This document shows, piece after piece, positions 1-6,381 of a DNA stretch of 9,851 bases. Below the pieces are notes generated by a model that searched no databases, was not told where the DNA came from, and worked only from the letters and a program-made list of their open reading frames with translations. Position 1 is the first letter of the stretch. Every line of letters starts with the position of its first letter. The DNA is from a bacterium (GTDB lineage: Bacteria; Caldisericota; Caldisericia; B22-G15). The stretch is taken from positions 1 to 9,851 of the forward strand of contig JAAYUH010000198.1 of the NCBI GenBank assembly GCA_012517755.1. The letters are read 5' to 3'. The position numbers were made by a program, and so were the translations under genes.

Positions 1-1
1 G

Positions 2-1807
2 ATTTTGAAAGATGAAGCGCATCATATATATAATTTTGAAAAAGCATGGAAAAAAATTCTTTTAGAACTCAATAAAAACCTTGCATCTAAATTTGGTAAA
101 GGTATCAATATGGAACTTGATTTTAGTGCCACACCTAAAACTGAAACAGGTGTATTATTCCCTTGGATTATTGTTGATTTTTCTTTGAAGGAAGCAATTG
201 AAATGAATATTGTAAAATTACCACTAAAAGGAAAAGTAAGAGGTGCTCGTGAGATTGCATCTAAGAAGGTAGTTGAAAGATATAGATCTTGGATTGATGT
301 AGGAATAAGAAGATGGAGGGAATATAAAGATAAATTGAAATCATTATCTAAGAAGCCTATACTATTTTTCCAATGTCCAGAAAATGAAGAAGCAGATGAA
401 ATATTTAATTATGTAAATTCTATTCCTGACCTTAAAGGTAAAGTATTATTAATTCATACAGATAGTACAGGTGAGGTAAAAAAAGCTGATTTACCAAAAG
501 CGCGAGAGTTTGCAAAAAATATTGATGACCCTGATCCAGAAAAAAACCCTTATGAAGCAATAATAAGCACACTTATGCTAAATGAGGGGTGGGATGTCAA
601 AAATGTGAATGTAATTGTAGGTTTAAGGTCTTATACCTCTAAAAGAAAAGTTCTTCCAGAACAGGTTATTGGTAGAGGTTTAAGGAAAATGTTTCCTGAA
701 GAAGAAACTCCCACACCAGAAGAGGTAAAAAACGAAGGTAAATGCATAAATGTTCTTGAAGTTATTGGGCCACCTGGTCTAATAGATATTCTTGAAGAGT
801 TAGAAACTGAAGAAGGTATAAAATTTGCTGAATTTGATACTGAAAAATCACTTAATTTTACAACGATATCTGTTGATGTTAATAAATTAGATAAAGATAT
901 TGAGATTCCTATTCTCTCTCCGAGAATTTTTGTAAGAGAGTTTCAATTGAGCGAAGTTGAAGTTGATAATTTACCATCTCTTAAGATACCTTTAGAAAAT
1001 AAAATCTTAGAAATGGAGTATGTAGCAGTAGATATGCTAAGAGGAATGGAAGTTATAAAAAGAAAATGGGATTTACCTGTTCCTCAGAATTCACAAAGTG
1101 TTATTGCTTATTATACCGATCAGATAGTTAAACAATTAAAAATAGTTGGAGCCTTTGCGACTTTCTACCCTCTTGTGAAAAAATATGTTACAGAAAAATT
1201 ATTTAGTGAGAAGGTAAATCTTGATGATCCAAGAGTTCTTTATAAATTAAGTTCTCCTGAAGTTCAAGAACAGTTAATAAAATTATTTGTAGAAAAATTT
1301 AGGGATATGACCTTTATAGAAAAAGAGCCAAAAAAAGAAGATTATATTAGATTAAAAGATACAAAGCCATTCCCTTGGTCAAAAATGGTCTATCCTGCTG
1401 ATAAATGTATCTTTAACTATACTCCTTGTGATAATGAATTTGAATTAAATTTTGTAAAATTTTTAGAAAAAGCTGAAGATGTAGTTGCATTCTCAAAGAT
1501 TACTTCAAAGATCAATTTCTTTGTAGAATATAAAAACTCAAAAGGAAACATTAGATTATATTATCCAGATTTTGTTATACTGACTGCAAATGATGAACAT
1601 TTGATAGTTGAAACAAAGGGGTTAGAAGATGTTGATGTTAAGTTTAAAGACGAAAGAATAAAATTATGGTGCGAAGATGCCACTAAATTGACAAAGAGTA
1701 GATGGTTTTTTAAAAGAGTAGATCAGGTAGATTTTGAAAAATATAGATTTAGAAGTATCAAAGAATTAATTCTAACCTTACAAGATATTAAAATAAATAT
1801 CAATTAA
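2..1807 (+). CDS. Type III restriction-like helicase-endonuclease (Res subunit), 5' end missing
   Basis: ATP-dependent translocating restriction endonuclease subunit, acting on foreign DNA in the cytoplasm. The reading frame is open to the left edge (an Ile codon precedes the TTG at base 5), so that TTG is not the true start and the ATP-binding Walker A part lies outside. Counting from the TTG, one sees the Walker B/DEAH box (D3-E4-A5-H6), motif III (S41-A42-T43), the second RecA domain with motif V (LNEGWDVKNV, 192-201), and motif VI (QVIGRGLRKM, 220-229; arginines R224 and R227). Near the C-terminus is a PD-(D/E)xK nuclease core: E478 or E480, P521-D522 and E536-T-K538. SF2 helicase plus C-terminal PD-ExK is the type III Res arrangement. 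A modification (Mod) partner would be expected upstream, outside the window. No mod gene lies downstream, so a stand-alone helicase-nuclease is an alternative. Both enzymatic centres look intact in the visible part. Confidence 0.85.
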   Translation: MLKDEAHHIYNFEKAWKKILLELNKNLASKFGKGINMELDFSATPKTETGVLFPWIIVDFSLKEAIEMNIVKLPLKGKVRGAREIASKKVVERYRSWIDVGIRRWREYKDKLKSLSKKPILFFQCPENEEADEIFNYVNSIPDLKGKVLLIHTDSTGEVKKADLPKAREFAKNIDDPDPEKNPYEAIISTLMLNEGWDVKNVNVIVGLRSYTSKRKVLPEQVIGRGLRKMFPEEETPTPEEVKNEGKCINVLEVIGPPGLIDILEELETEEGIKFAEFDTEKSLNFTTISVDVNKLDKDIEIPILSPRIFVREFQLSEVEVDNLPSLKIPLENKILEMEYVAVDMLRGMEVIKRKWDLPVPQNSQSVIAYYTDQIVKQLKIVGAFATFYPLVKKYVTEKLFSEKVNLDDPRVLYKLSSPEVQEQLIKLFVEKFRDMTFIEKEPKKEDYIRLKDTKPFPWSKMVYPADKCIFNYTPCDNEFELNFVKFLEKAEDVVAFSKITSKINFFVEYKNSKGNIRLYYPDFVILTANDEHLIVETKGLEDVDVKFKDERIKLWCEDATKLTKSRWFFKRVDQVDFEKYRFRSIKELILTLQDIKININ

Positions 1808-1921
1808 AAATCAAATAGATTTCTTCAAAATAATAAAATAATATAGTGGGTTGAATATAATTTTCTAATAAAAGAAATTTGAGGTTATCAATTCTTATTT
1901 CAAAATAAATTCTTATAATTT
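1808..1921. other. Intergenic spacer between res and the stalk/coiled-coil gene
   Basis: AT-rich spacer. No convincing rho-independent terminator is visible after the restriction gene: the best candidate, TTATTT-CA-AAATAA at 1895-1908, has a loop too small to form. No small gene was found here. Confidence 0.5.
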
Positions 1922-1949
1922 TTGACATACAAAACAATTTTGATATTAT
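1922..1949 (+). promoter_or_regulatory. Sigma-A-type promoter of the stalk/coiled-coil gene
   Basis: The -35 TTGACA (1922-1927) matches consensus perfectly. A 16-base spacer leads to the -10 TATTAT (1944-1949, 5/6), with an extended -10 TG at 1941-1942. The start point would fall near 1956, so the leader would be only about 18 bases and would begin almost at the Shine-Dalgarno AGGAGG (1957-1962). Confidence 0.8.
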
Positions 1950-1974
1950 TAAAATTAGGAGGTAGGGAAGTTTT

Positions 1975-3180
1975 ATGAAAAAATTAATTTTAATTTCAAC
2001 TCTTATTTTTGTATTACTATCATTTTTACCTTACAATGATTTAATTGGTGAAAATGAAAAAATTGTATTAAAACTTAAAAAGGGTAATAAAACCTATTAT
2101 ATTAATGACCAACCTAATGAAATGGATGTAGCACCTATTGAAATTCCGCCAGGAAGAATTATGGTACCAATTAGATTTATTGCAGAAGGATTAGGAGCAA
2201 TAGTTGATTGGGATAATAATACAGAAACTGTAACAATCTCAATGGATTCAGTGCCTTATCTAAAATATAGAATCATAGATTTAGAAAATGAGATAGAGAA
2301 TAAGAAGAAGGAAGTTTCTGATTTGAAAGAAAAAGTTGATGAGTTAAATGAAAAGTTAAAGGATTCTCCAGATGTTTCTGAATTAGAAGAAAAAATAAAA
2401 GAGAAAGATGAAAAAATTAAAGAACTTGAGGATAAAGTAGATAAATATAAAGATGATATTAGTGAACTTGAAAGTAAAATTGATGAAAAAGATGAAGAGA
2501 TAGAAAAACTTAAAGAAGAGATAGAGAATCTCAAAGTTGAGATTGAAACTCTTAAAGAGGAGATAGAAAATCTCAAAGAACAAAAAGGTATTTATGAATT
2601 TAAGAAATGGAACATAACTGAAGAAGAGATAGAAAAAGCAATATTATGGGGTGAGACCTATTATGAAGATGAAGATATATTAAAATTTGCAGCTCCTTTT
2701 ACTTTTGGTTTTAAGAGTGCGTATGAAATATATTGTATGGTAACCACACCAATTACTTATATAGCTATTATTGCAAAAGATAAAAAGACGAAGGGATCAA
2801 GAATTACAGAAAAGGATGTAAATGATATTTTAAGTGTTTTTGGAGATAGAATAGAAATTACAACATTTGTATTTGGTGATACTAGTGATTTTACTGAATA
2901 TATGCATGGTTATATAAAAGTAAAAGGATTTGAATATTTATATCCAATCTATCCATTTAGAATTGAAAACCAAGAAGAAGCTGAAAAAACTCCAATTTGC
3001 CCCTCAAACCCGAAATATGAAGCTATGAACACTTACAGTTTTAACAATTATTATGTTCCTAAGGATTCAACAATAAAATTTACATTGGTAGATTTCGGAC
3101 AAATTATATATAATCTTGATATTGATCTATCAATAATAACAAAAAGAATGAATTTAAGTAATTATATTGACGGGCAGTAA
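1975..3180 (+). CDS. Secreted stalk-domain / long coiled-coil protein with unrecognised C-terminal domain
   Basis: Start ATG with AGGAGG 11 bases upstream. Residues 1-20 form a typical signal peptide or N-terminal anchor (MKK then a hydrophobic run), with no lipobox cysteine. Residues about 30-90 match the copper amine oxidase N-terminal-like 'stalk' module (YYINDQP, then GRIMVPIRFIAEGLGA, then VDWD..TETVTI). These modules usually occur on extracellular proteins and are not themselves enzymes. Residues about 99-204 are one continuous highly charged coiled coil with Leu/Ile heptads and internal DNA repeats. Residues about 205-401 form a separate folded region that I do not recognise (begins YEFKKWNITEEEIEKAI, aromatic-rich). 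The gene has its own strong promoter and stands alone. The decayed nuclease gene begins immediately after its stop. A surface or envelope role is inferred from export and the stalk; no biochemical function is claimed. Confidence 0.8.
   Translation: MKKLILISTLIFVLLSFLPYNDLIGENEKIVLKLKKGNKTYYINDQPNEMDVAPIEIPPGRIMVPIRFIAEGLGAIVDWDNNTETVTISMDSVPYLKYRIIDLENEIENKKKEVSDLKEKVDELNEKLKDSPDVSELEEKIKEKDEKIKELEDKVDKYKDDISELESKIDEKDEEIEKLKEEIENLKVEIETLKEEIENLKEQKGIYEFKKWNITEEEIEKAILWGETYYEDEDILKFAAPFTFGFKSAYEIYCMVTTPITYIAIIAKDKKTKGSRITEKDVNDILSVFGDRIEITTFVFGDTSDFTEYMHGYIKVKGFEYLYPIYPFRIENQEEAEKTPICPSNPKYEAMNTYSFNNYYVPKDSTIKFTLVDFGQIIYNLDIDLSIITKRMNLSNYIDGQ
2509..2577 (+). repeat. 42-bp-period internal repeat in the coiled-coil coding region
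   Basis: Bases 2509-2535 and 2551-2577 differ at only 2 of 27 positions and lie 42 bases apart. That is 14 codons, or two heptads (LKEEIENLK repeated). Related but more diverged copies lie upstream. This looks like in-frame heptad duplication that lengthens the coiled coil. Confidence 0.7.
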
Positions 3181-3185
3181 CATAA

Positions 3186-3575
3186 AAAGTAGTAGTATAA
3201 AAAGTTATAGATGGAGATTCTATTATTTTAGAAAATTTAACAAGTGTAAGGTATATTGGAATCAATACAACTGAACAAAGTCAAAATTATCAACAAGAAT
3301 CGTTATTAAGGAATGAAGAGTTAGTTGAAGAAAAAATGTTAAGTTAGTATATGATGTTTGATAATATCAATATAATAGGAAACTTACTCAATTTTTTGTT
3401 GAGTTAATTTTTGTAAATTATCAATTAATAAAAGAGGGTTTAGCAATCCTTGAAACATAGCCACCAAAATTAACTTTATTGGTGTTCAACTGAAGCAATT
3501 TAGAATAATGATACTGATACTGCATATTTATATGATTCACAAGGCAATTTAATTGACACTTACGCTTATTCTTAA
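3186..3575 (+). pseudogene. Decayed thermonuclease (SNase) - lamin-tail-domain gene
   Basis: No intact ORF exists, but the translation across frames is diagnostic. From 3204 the frame reads KVIDGDSIILEN then VRYIGINTTEQ, matching the SNase core VxDGDTI..VRLIGIDTPE, and continues with LLRNEELVEEKML. A frame change near 3340 follows, after which the next frame reads KLVYDV, two stops (3359-3364), YNRKL, then FVNYQLIKEGLAILET, a stop (TAG 3458-3460) and PPK. These are the SNase C-terminal blocks (YDxYNR.., LIKEGLA..YPPN). From 3477 the first frame resumes: YWCSTEAI, TAG in place of the usual Trp, NNDTDTAYLYDSQGNL, IDTYAYS, stop at 3573. That is the last part of a lamin-tail domain. The end of SNase and most of the lamin-tail domain are missing, so an internal deletion near 3470 is inferred. 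A further stop at 3198-3200 sits just before the core. No credible start or ribosome binding site remains. The ancestral product was probably a secreted or surface nuclease. Confidence 0.85.
3386..3414 (+). terminator. Possible rho-independent terminator inside the decayed nuclease gene
   Basis: ACTCAA (3386-3391) pairs perfectly with TTGAGT (3399-3404) around a T-rich 7-base loop. It is followed by TAATTTTTG, a T-rich tract. It could end the transcript of the upstream stalk/coiled-coil gene. The stem is only 6 bp and the sequence is also readable as former coding sequence, so this is tentative. Confidence 0.35.
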
Positions 3576-3679
3576 AATTATATAATTATATAGAATTTAT
3601 TTAAATATAAAAAAATGTAATAATGAAATATAGATATTCATTTAAGTCAAAGTTGTTTAAATTATTAAATTTATACTTT
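3576..3679. other. AT-rich spacer before the 249-aa protein gene
   Basis: No gene was seen. It contains a 14-bp A/T-only palindrome TATATAATTATATA (3579-3592) and a 12-mer ATTCATTTAAGT (3636-3647) that recurs exactly at 9305-9316 upstream of the MFS gene. Nothing else is supported. Confidence 0.5.
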
Positions 3680-3709
3680 TTGAGAAAGAATAAATATTAC
3701 TGATATAAT
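3680..3709 (+). promoter_or_regulatory. Promoter of the 249-aa conserved protein gene
   Basis: TTGAGA (3680-3685, 5/6), an 18-base spacer, then a perfect TATAAT (3704-3709) preceded by the extended -10 TG at 3701-3702. The predicted start point is near 3716, again almost touching the Shine-Dalgarno sequence at 3717. Confidence 0.75.
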
Positions 3710-3716
3710 TTTTAGT

Positions 3717-3722
3717 AGGAGG
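3717..3722 (+). promoter_or_regulatory. Ribosome binding site that fixes the ATG at 3728
   Basis: AGGAGG lies 5 bases before ATG 3728. The in-frame GTG at 3722-3724 overlaps this AGGAGG and cannot be the start, so the protein begins MKASVV and not two residues earlier. Confidence 0.75.
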
Positions 3723-3727
3723 TGGAA

Positions 3728-4477
3728 ATGAAAGCATCGGTTGTTTTAAGACCATCTATGTCAAAAAGATTAATTGCAAAAGGAGTTAAAGAATATTTAA
3801 ATTCATTAAAGGTACTTGATAAAGGAATAGTTTTTATATCTTTGGGAACAACTAATAGTTTTATAGTTGAAGAATTAACAGATTTAGTAATTGATAAAAA
3901 TAGATATATGGCAGGTTATATTGGAAATGGAAAGTTGACTACACTTGATAAAAATTTAAGGATTGACCCTATCATTTTGATTGATGGAAAAGTGTCAAAT
4001 GAAAATGCAGATGATGTTGTAGAAAAAATGGGAAAAGGTGATGTTTTTATAAAGGGTGGAAATGCAATTGATTATGATGGAAATGTTGGTGTGCTTGTTG
4101 CTGATAGAAGTGGGGGAACAGTTGGAAAATATATCGGTAAAGTTATGGCAAGAGGCGTGAAATGGGTATCACCAATTAGTATTGGTAAATTGGTACCAGA
4201 TGTTATTGAGGCATCATATTTTGCAAAAATTGAAGAGTGGAATTACTCAATGGGTTTAAATGTAGCACTCTTTCCTATAGTTAATGCTATTCCTATAACT
4301 GAAATTGAAGCTTTTAATATAATTTTTGATGTTGATGCAGTATTAATTGCAAGAGGTGGTTTATGGGAAGATGAAGGATCAATTGTTTTAGGAATTGAAG
4401 GAAAAGAGGAAAATATTAAAAAAACATTAGAATATATTGATTCAATAAAAGGAGAGGAAATACCTAAACTGACATAA
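3728..4477 (+). CDS. Conserved-looking 249-aa protein of unrecognised function
   Basis: I do not assign a function. The protein has no signal peptide and no membrane segment, so it is probably cytoplasmic. The N-terminus (MKASVVLRPSMSKRLIAKGV) is followed by a hydrophobic strand and a Gly-Thr-Thr turn (IVFISLGTTNSF, about 34-45). A second strand/acidic segment IILIDGKVS follows (82-90). The most distinctive block is at about 105-145: DVFIKGGNAIDYDGNVGVLV, then DRSGGTVGKYIGKVMARG, a glycine-rich turn resembling a phosphate or nucleotide binding loop. A C-terminal alpha/beta part contains DVDAVLIARGG (201-211) and ends with a charged helix. The alternation of strands and GTT/GG turns recalls the NagB/RpiA/CoA-transferase type of alpha/beta fold, but that is inference from pattern only. 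It is transcribed alone from its own promoter. Base composition matches its neighbours. Confidence 0.75.
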   Translation: MKASVVLRPSMSKRLIAKGVKEYLNSLKVLDKGIVFISLGTTNSFIVEELTDLVIDKNRYMAGYIGNGKLTTLDKNLRIDPIILIDGKVSNENADDVVEKMGKGDVFIKGGNAIDYDGNVGVLVADRSGGTVGKYIGKVMARGVKWVSPISIGKLVPDVIEASYFAKIEEWNYSMGLNVALFPIVNAIPITEIEAFNIIFDVDAVLIARGGLWEDEGSIVLGIEGKEENIKKTLEYIDSIKGEEIPKLT

Positions 4478-4504
4478 AGGTTCAGTTTAAAATTAATTTT
4501 TTTT
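4465..4504 (+). terminator. Rho-independent terminator overlapping the stop codon of the 249-aa protein gene
   Basis: TAAACTGA (4465-4472) pairs with TCAGTTTA (4482-4489), an 8-bp perfect stem. The TAA stop (4475-4477) lies inside the 9-base loop. AAATTAA and then a run of T (4497-4504) follow. The stem is AT-rich but perfect, and it sits directly at the gene end. Confidence 0.55.
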
Positions 4505-4956
4505 CTAAGGTTTAAACTATTTTTATTAACCATTTAAAATTATTTTTTCATGAGATGTTCCACTTAATTTTATTAATCATTTTAATTATTATTTGAATTC
4601 TAAGTTTTTTCAGAAATTTTAGTTTATTTTATAAACTATTTTTGATGATATCATAATTATTTTTTAATTTTTTAATGTAAATTAGTTTTATTGAATCTAT
4701 AATGATAGTTTAAAATTAATTTTTTAAGGTCTTAACTAATTTTAACCAATTATTAATTTCCAAAAAATCGGTATATCTCAAAGGTTTTGAAAAATTTTGT
4801 ATCAAACATTGTTAAAAGTAATAAGAAATTCTATCTATTTTGACTATTAAATTACTTTTTTTCAAATTTTTTATATTTAAAATAATAAAAGGAATGAAAA
4901 ATATTATATCAATATAAATAATGAGTTGAAAAATTTTAATATCTCGCCCGTATTTT
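4505..4956. other. Long AT-rich, weakly repetitive spacer between convergent genes
   Basis: About 450 bases of nearly pure A/T with no ORF worth calling. Short words recur: AGTTTAAAATTAATTTTTT at 4707-4725 repeats the sequence at 4484-4502, both followed within a few bases by AAGGT. AAACTATTTTT occurs near 4515 and near 4635. No clear terminator for the leftward gene ending at 4957 was found. The short GC-richer patch CTCGCCCG lies just after that gene, near 4943-4950, but does not form a proper hairpin. Confidence 0.5.
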
Positions 4957-6225
4957 TTAATCCTTTGGATAAGTTATGGTTACTGTTTTTGTATCAGGGT
5001 CCCAGTCAACCTTACATCCTAAATTTTCAGCAACAAATCTAACAGGTAGCATTGTTCTACCATTAATAATTATTGGCACAACTTTAGGATTATCTGGATC
5101 TATTGGTGTATCAACTCCATTAACTCTTGCAATATTCTTTCCTATCCATAGTTCAATTTTTGCATTTTTCAGGGTTACTGTTACTTTTCTTTCAACACCA
5201 TCCCAAGCAACTTCTGCTCCTAATGGTTCTGCAACCCACCGAATTGGAATAAGGGTTCTGCCCTCAATTATTATTGGTAATACATCAATTTCTTTAGGGC
5301 TATCATTTATATACATAGTTTTTTTTCCTATTTGAAGTTTAAGAACTGTTCTTTTTATGTAATTTACCTTATAAGTTTCTTCTTTCTCGTTATCAAGTTT
5401 ATCAATAAGTCTAAATTTTAACTCATTTTCACCTTCTTTTAATAGTAAGTAGGTCTCAAAATTTCCATTTTTATCAACCATTAGTTCAATATTATTTAAA
5501 TATCCAGTTTTTAAACCAATGCCTTCATCTATTATTTTACCTTTGACTTTTAAGCTTTCATCATAACTATTTATTGGTAAATTTGCATTGAGTTTAGGAG
5601 GAGTTTTATCAAGAAAAACTATTAGAGTAAGAGAAGATTTGTTTCCTTTATAATCCTCAGCCTCAATCAAAAATTCATTCTTCCCTTCAATCAATGTGTA
5701 GTTTTCTGTAAAAGTTGAACAGCCACATTTATTGATTTTAACTCCATTTACAAGAAGAGAATTTAAACCACTCATATTATCTTTTACTCCGATTAAAATT
5801 GTAAGTTTTTCCTCTTTTGTGTAGTAGTTATTATCAGTTGGTTCTATTATTTGTAGTTCTGGAGGTTTATCATCAATTATTTTAATAGAAATTATATTAG
5901 ATGGTTCAGAATAAATTCCATCTTTATCATAAGATTTAACCATATAATAATAGGTCTTATCAAGAAAAATGCTGTAATCAAGAAAATAGAGTTGATCTTT
6001 ATATGCTCTTCCTATTGGATATAAATTTCTCTCATTCTCACTTCTAAAAATCTCAAAACCCGAAATATTATCATCTTTCTTAGATAATTGCCATGTTAAT
6101 CTAACCTTGTAATCCTCTTGAGTTGCTGTTAAATTAATAGGTTTTTCTAATAAATTCAAAGAGTATAGATTGTTAATAGTTAATATTGAAATTATTAATG
6201 TTATTAAAAAAATTGTCTTTTTCAA
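4957..6225 (-). CDS. Secreted multidomain protein: FN3, two Ig-like modules, two C-terminal stalk modules
   Basis: Start TTG at 6225, fixed by AAGGAGG with 8 bases between AGGAGG and the codon. Residues 1-22 are a signal peptide (MKKTIFLITLIISILTI..). Residues about 28-117 form a fibronectin type III domain (PINLTATQEDYKVRLTW..GFEIFRS..YYYMVKSYDKDGIYSEPSN). Two Ig-like/invasin-type beta modules follow: 120-207 (PPELQIIEPTDNNYYTKEE..LIEGKNEFLIEAEDYKGN..DKTPP) and about 208-288 (shorter, ..LLKEGENELKFRLIDK..). Residues 294-352 and 356-418 are two copper-amine-oxidase-N-like stalk modules (GRTLIPIRWVAEPLGAEVAWD; GRTMLPVRFVAENLGCKVDWD). C168 and C170, a CGC pair, are unusual. No catalytic domain is present. 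A role as an extracellular binding or scaffold protein is inferred. It lies downstream of mntP and a micro-ORF on the same strand but has its own promoter. Confidence 0.8.
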   Translation of the reverse strand: MKKTIFLITLIISILTINNLYSLNLLEKPINLTATQEDYKVRLTWQLSKKDDNISGFEIFRSENERNLYPIGRAYKDQLYFLDYSIFLDKTYYYMVKSYDKDGIYSEPSNIISIKIIDDKPPELQIIEPTDNNYYTKEEKLTILIGVKDNMSGLNSLLVNGVKINKCGCSTFTENYTLIEGKNEFLIEAEDYKGNKSSLTLIVFLDKTPPKLNANLPINSYDESLKVKGKIIDEGIGLKTGYLNNIELMVDKNGNFETYLLLKEGENELKFRLIDKLDNEKEETYKVNYIKRTVLKLQIGKKTMYINDSPKEIDVLPIIIEGRTLIPIRWVAEPLGAEVAWDGVERKVTVTLKNAKIELWIGKNIARVNGVDTPIDPDNPKVVPIIINGRTMLPVRFVAENLGCKVDWDPDTKTVTITYPKD

Positions 6226-6267
6226 AATTCAATCCTCCTTAACTATCTTAAATGTAACTTAATTATT

Positions 6268-6297
6268 ATTATATCAATTTTCTTTTTAAATTCTAAA
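6268..6297 (-). promoter_or_regulatory. Promoter of the FN3/stalk protein gene
   Basis: Read on the minus strand, a perfect extended -10 TGATATAAT (6276-6268) lies about 43 bases before the TTG start. The -35 region is poor (TTAGAA or TTTAGA at 6291-6297), as often tolerated when an extended -10 is present. It begins immediately after the stop of the 27-aa micro-ORF. Confidence 0.65.
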
Positions 6298-6381
6298 CTA
6301 CCCAATAAAGGTTATATAATAATTTAAGATTAAAAAGAGAGTGCCACCAAAAACCACTATCAAATAGATTGATTTTTTCAT
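6298..6381 (-). CDS. 27-aa hydrophobic micro-protein overlapping the end of mntP
   Basis: The ATG at 6381-6379 overlaps the mntP stop by 4 bases (ATGA), the classic signal of translational coupling. The stop TAG is at 6300-6298. The predicted peptide starts MKKSIYLIVVFGGTLFLIL and ends TFIG: two N-terminal lysines, then an essentially continuous hydrophobic stretch long enough for one membrane helix. Its own Shine-Dalgarno is weak (TTGGAA), so expression would depend on ribosomes leaving mntP. It lies within the same transcript and stops just before the next promoter. I do not recognise a family. It could be a chance ORF, but overlap, length, charge pattern and placement all agree with a small membrane protein associated with the manganese exporter. 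Confidence 0.5.
   Translation of the reverse strand: MKKSIYLIVVFGGTLFLILNYYITFIG

Noticed and set aside
2256..2583. Two minus-strand open frames opposite the coiled coil
   Set aside because: They are Ser/Phe- and Phe/Ile-rich mirror images of the Glu/Lys/Leu repeat on the other strand, with no ribosome binding site.
3579..3592. Palindrome TATATAATTATATA
   Set aside because: Pure A/T in a very A/T-rich spacer, distant from any promoter; likely to arise by chance.
3722..3727. GTG start two codons before the chosen start of the 249-aa protein
   Set aside because: The GTG overlaps the AGGAGG that would have to serve it; ATG 3728 is correctly spaced.
4243..4533. Minus-strand frame opposite the end of the 249-aa protein gene
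   Set aside because: Antisense shadow; no ribosome binding site, no recognisable protein, and it crosses the terminator.
4505..4956. Replication origin in the AT-rich spacer
   Set aside because: No DnaA-box-like TTATCCACA clusters and no replication genes nearby.
4976..5335. Plus-strand frame opposite the stalk modules
   Set aside because: Antisense shadow of a gene with a clear domain match on the minus strand.
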